Shown here: positions 13,311 through 15,564 of the stretch, one piece after another | How the letters are laid out: each line of letters begins with the position of its first letter | Numbering within the stretch: position 1 is the first letter of the stretch | Assembly: GCA_002708345.1 (NCBI GenBank) | Contig: PANG01000021.1 | Location: 1-15,564, forward strand | From: Planctomycetaceae bacterium | GTDB lineage: Bacteria > Planctomycetota > Planctomycetia > Pirellulales > Pirellulaceae | Direction: 5' to 3' | Length of the DNA stretch: 15,564 bases | Notes under the pieces: generated by a model | Database searches by the model: none | The model's input: only the letters and a program-made list of their open reading frames with translations | Told to the model about the DNA's origin: nothing | Made by a program: the position numbers and the translations under genes

Positions 13311-15173
13311 CTAGCCCGCTGCCGGCTGGCCCTCCAATGGTGGAAGTGCCTCTTCCAGCACACCGCGGGCACGTGGCCAGAGTAGTACTCCCTCGACCAC
13401 CATCCAGACCTGCAGGCAGAGCGTGGCCAGCCCGATCAACAGCAGCAGGTGAGAGTTTTGCCATTGCCATGCCAGGTCTCCGCTGAGCATCTGCAGCAGC
13501 GGTCTTGCCCAGCCAATGTCCGGGTTGAACAGTTGCCAGGTAAGTGCCCAGGCAGGCATGATCAGCATGATCACCATGGGGATAAAGGCAAACCAGATCG
13601 GCTTGTTGCGTCGCCAGAGGTAGAACACGATTACCATGAAAGCGAGGCCGGCCAGGAGCTGGTTGGTCGCTCCAAACAGCGGCCAGAGAATCAGGCCTCC
13701 CGTTCCGGCAACACTCCCGGGGGCAGGAATCATGGCCATCGCTCCACCAAGGACAACTGCCACAGCGGTGGCCGTGTACTTGTTCTTTAGTGGCGCAATG
13801 TGAAGCGTGCTGCCAAGTTCCTGGATCACGTAACGCTGCAGGCGCGTGGCCGTGTCGAGCGTGGTGGCGGCGAAGCTGGCTACCAGCACGGCAATGATAC
13901 CGATAGCAAGCTTCAGCGGCAGTCCTAACGCAGCGAGGAAATTCGCTCCCCCCTCGACGAAGGCGCCGACCTTGTTGCCCAGCTTGAAGTCTTTCCAGTT
14001 ACCTGTTGTGTCGTATCGCTGGTCCCAGGCTGCCCGCCCGGTCAGTACCGTTCCGCTGGCGGACGTTGCTGCCGTAAAGGTGCCGTCCTCCTGCGCCGTG
14101 TACTTGCCCATCCCCACGCCGGCACAGCAGGCCAGGATGACGATCACGGCCAACGCTCCTTCTAGTAACATCGAGCCATAGGCGACGTACTGGGCGTCGG
14201 TCTCCTTCTCCAGTTGCTTGCTTGACGTGCCGCTGCTGACAAGGCAGTGGAAACCACTGATCGCCCCGCAGGCGATGGTGATAAACAGGAAGGGAAAGAT
14301 CGGGGGCGCACCGACCGGCATCGCCGTTGCCACCATCGGCGCACTTTCAGCCAGCTGGGCCTGTCCGGTGATTCCCGCCACGGCAAGGCCAATTACCAGA
14401 AGACCGAGGGCAATGATCAACTGCTGGCTATTGATGAAATCGCGCGGCTGCAGCAGTAGCCAGACTGGCAGCACCGAGGCGATAAAACAGTAAATCATCA
14501 GGGCAATGGTCCAGACAACGATTGGGTTTTCAACCGCCAGCTCGACAGGCCAGACGTAAACTCCCAGCACGATGGCCCCGTAAAGAGCAATCAGGCCCAG
14601 TACCGAGGGGAGCAAAAGGCCGCCCCCCTTTTTGTAGACCCAGATGCCAATTCCCACGGCCACCGGCATGGCAACCCAGACCGAGAGAACCGATGCCGGG
14701 TAGAGCTTGAAGATGGATGCGATTACCAGGCCAAAGATGGCCAGTACGATTGTCAGTGAGAAGAAGAGGATCAGCAGAAAAAGCAGACGGGCACGAGGCG
14801 TGATCAACCGCCCGGCGACTTCCCCGACCGTTTGTCCGCGGTTGCGGAGCGAGACAACGAGGGCCCCGAAGTCGTGGACAGCACCAATGAAAATCGAGCC
14901 GAAAATGACCCAGATGAGCGCCGGTAGCCATCCCCAGAAGACCGCGATGGCAGGACCCACGATCGGTCCGGTGCCGGCAATGCTGGTGAAATGGTGCCCG
15001 AAGATCACGCTCTTCTTGGTGGGGATAAAATCCACGTCATCCCGCAGCTGCTGGCTCGGTACCGGGGCATTCGGATCCAGGCCAAAGATCTTCCGGGCCA
15101 GCCAGCGGCCATAGGTGTGGTAGGCGACAATAAAACCAACGAACGCGCCGATGGCAACCAGCAGTGTGGTCAT
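13311..15173 (-). CDS. cstA: CstA family carbon starvation / pyruvate-type transporter
   Basis: Inner-membrane transporter of the CstA/YjiY (BtsT) family, which in E. coli acts in pyruvate or peptide uptake under nutrient limitation. The 620-residue product is hydrophobic throughout with many membrane segments, starting MTTLLVAIGAFVGFIVAYH. Family motifs are YGRWLARKIFGLD (21-33), the conserved FGHHFTSIAGTGPIVGP (58-74), HDFGALVVSLRNRGQTVGEVAG (100 on), GFHCLVSSGTSSKQ, and in the second half AATTLDTATRLQRYVIQELG, then GATNQLLAGLA. Start ATG 15173 fits the family N-terminus, but no Shine-Dalgarno lies at normal distance (AAGGAG is about 30 bases upstream). It converges on fliM with one base between stop codons and diverges from trxB. 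Confidence 0.95.
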   Translation of the reverse strand: MTTLLVAIGAFVGFIVAYHTYGRWLARKIFGLDPNAPVPSQQLRDDVDFIPTKKSVIFGHHFTSIAGTGPIVGPAIAVFWGWLPALIWVIFGSIFIGAVHDFGALVVSLRNRGQTVGEVAGRLITPRARLLFLLILFFSLTIVLAIFGLVIASIFKLYPASVLSVWVAMPVAVGIGIWVYKKGGGLLLPSVLGLIALYGAIVLGVYVWPVELAVENPIVVWTIALMIYCFIASVLPVWLLLQPRDFINSQQLIIALGLLVIGLAVAGITGQAQLAESAPMVATAMPVGAPPIFPFLFITIACGAISGFHCLVSSGTSSKQLEKETDAQYVAYGSMLLEGALAVIVILACCAGVGMGKYTAQEDGTFTAATSASGTVLTGRAAWDQRYDTTGNWKDFKLGNKVGAFVEGGANFLAALGLPLKLAIGIIAVLVASFAATTLDTATRLQRYVIQELGSTLHIAPLKNKYTATAVAVVLGGAMAMIPAPGSVAGTGGLILWPLFGATNQLLAGLAFMVIVFYLWRRNKPIWFAFIPMVIMLIMPAWALTWQLFNPDIGWARPLLQMLSGDLAWQWQNSHLLLLIGLATLCLQVWMVVEGVLLWPRARGVLEEALPPLEGQPAAG

Positions 15174-15373
15174 GAGATCATGCTCAGCCGGGAGATAAGG
15201 TGATTTCTCCTTTTATACGTAACCGGCTTGCCGAGTGACAGGCTAACAATCACAGCGGAGCCTGCTGGCACAGTGGACGATACCGGCCGGGGCCTTATAA
15301 TGGCCGCTGAATTATATTCGCGGGATGGCGGTCCGCGGTGCATTGAAGAAAGACCGAGAAAGGACTCATCCTC
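15174..15373. other. Divergent intergenic region between cstA and trxB
   Basis: This 200-bp region holds regulatory sequence for both flanking genes and no convincing coding region. On the minus strand, TATAAA (15216-15211) could be the -10 box of cstA, but I see no good -35 at normal spacing. On the plus strand there is a TATAAT box for trxB. I see no tRNA, small ORF with a ribosome binding site, or strong terminator here. Confidence 0.5.
15274..15301 (+). promoter_or_regulatory. Candidate promoter for trxB
   Basis: A perfect TATAAT (15296-15301) is preceded at 16 bp by TGGACG (15274-15279), which matches four of six -35 consensus bases. The predicted start near 15308 leaves a leader of about 65 nt before the GTG at 15374. 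Confidence 0.42.
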
Positions 15374-15564
15374 GTGGTGGAACATGTCGTGATCATTGGG
15401 AGCGGGCCGGCCGGATGGGCTGCTGCAATTTATGCCGCGCGGGCCAGCCTCAATCCGCTGGTCTTTGAAGGGGCGATTACCGAGGAAAACCGCATGCGCG
15501 GCACGCTCCCCCTGGGCCAGCTGGCGCTGACCACCGAGGTGGAGAACTATCCCGGTTTTCCAGC
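15374..15564 (+). CDS. trxB: Thioredoxin reductase (partial, 5' end only)
   Basis: NADPH- and FAD-dependent thioredoxin reductase, cytoplasmic thiol redox. Only the first 63 codons are in the window. They contain the FAD-binding dinucleotide fold, [20 protein letters not shown], and the family motif [16 protein letters not shown], which together identify the low-molecular-weight TrxB group. Between them the segment [13 protein letters not shown] is a little longer than the corresponding GGQL segment of E. coli TrxB. I chose GTG 15374 because AAAGGA lies 10 bases upstream; GTG 15377 is the next codon and is also possible. The redox-active CxxC would lie beyond the window and cannot be checked here. 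Confidence 0.93.
   Translation, partial: MVEHVVIIGSGPAGWAAAIYAARASLNPLVFEGAITEENRMRGTLPLGQLALTTEVENYPGFP

Noticed and set aside
1..15564. A new defence, mobile or biosynthetic system
   Set aside because: Every gene belongs to a well-known core family; no transposase, integrase, nuclease/toxin pair, CRISPR or biosynthetic cluster gene was found.

Overview
The window is a compact stretch of core bacterial genes, probably from a Planctomycetota-type Gram-negative bacterium. The evidence for this is outer-membrane biogenesis lipoproteins (a BamD-like protein and LptE), a flagellar FliM gene standing alone, heavy use of GTG start codons, and family sequence variants in CdsA and YbeY that I associate from memory with planctomycetes. 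The phylum is an inference from gene content and protein style; no rRNA is present to test it. GC content is moderately high.

Layout. At the left edge lies the minus-strand gene rpsB (ribosomal protein S2, cut by the window edge), with a long Ala/Glu/Pro repeat tail not found in textbook S2. A 372-bp divergent region follows (1004-1375). It holds back-to-back candidate promoters with the same core hexamers (TTGACC / TAGATT), plus inverted repeats in both leaders. To its right runs a dense plus-strand series: purA, uppS, cdsA, phoH, ybeY, a CBS/CorC-type membrane protein, recO, a bamD-like lipoprotein gene, lptE, folP, proA and fliM. Gaps are mostly under 60 bp, and there are overlaps at uppS/cdsA, phoH/ybeY, ybeY/CBS and bamD/lptE. 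Candidate internal promoters lie before uppS and proA. The minus-strand gene cstA converges on fliM with a single base between the stop codons. A 200-bp divergent region (15174-15373) separates cstA from the start of trxB, which runs off the right edge.

How the genes work together. uppS and cdsA make the lipid carrier for wall/envelope glycans and CDP-diacylglycerol for phospholipids. phoH, ybeY and the CBS protein form the familiar RNA-metabolism / CorC-type neighbourhood. bamD-like and lptE are outer-membrane assembly lipoproteins. purA, folP and proA are biosynthetic enzymes (AMP, folate, proline). recO is DNA repair, fliM is the flagellar switch, cstA is carbon-starvation/pyruvate-type uptake and trxB is thiol redox.

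I found no mobile element, CRISPR array, tRNA, rRNA, phage gene or defence system, and nothing that amounts to a new multi-gene system. The points worth a second look are the S2 repeat tail and its structured leader, the paired divergent promoters, the YbeY and CdsA active-site substitutions, and the FliM that lacks the CheY-binding N-terminus.
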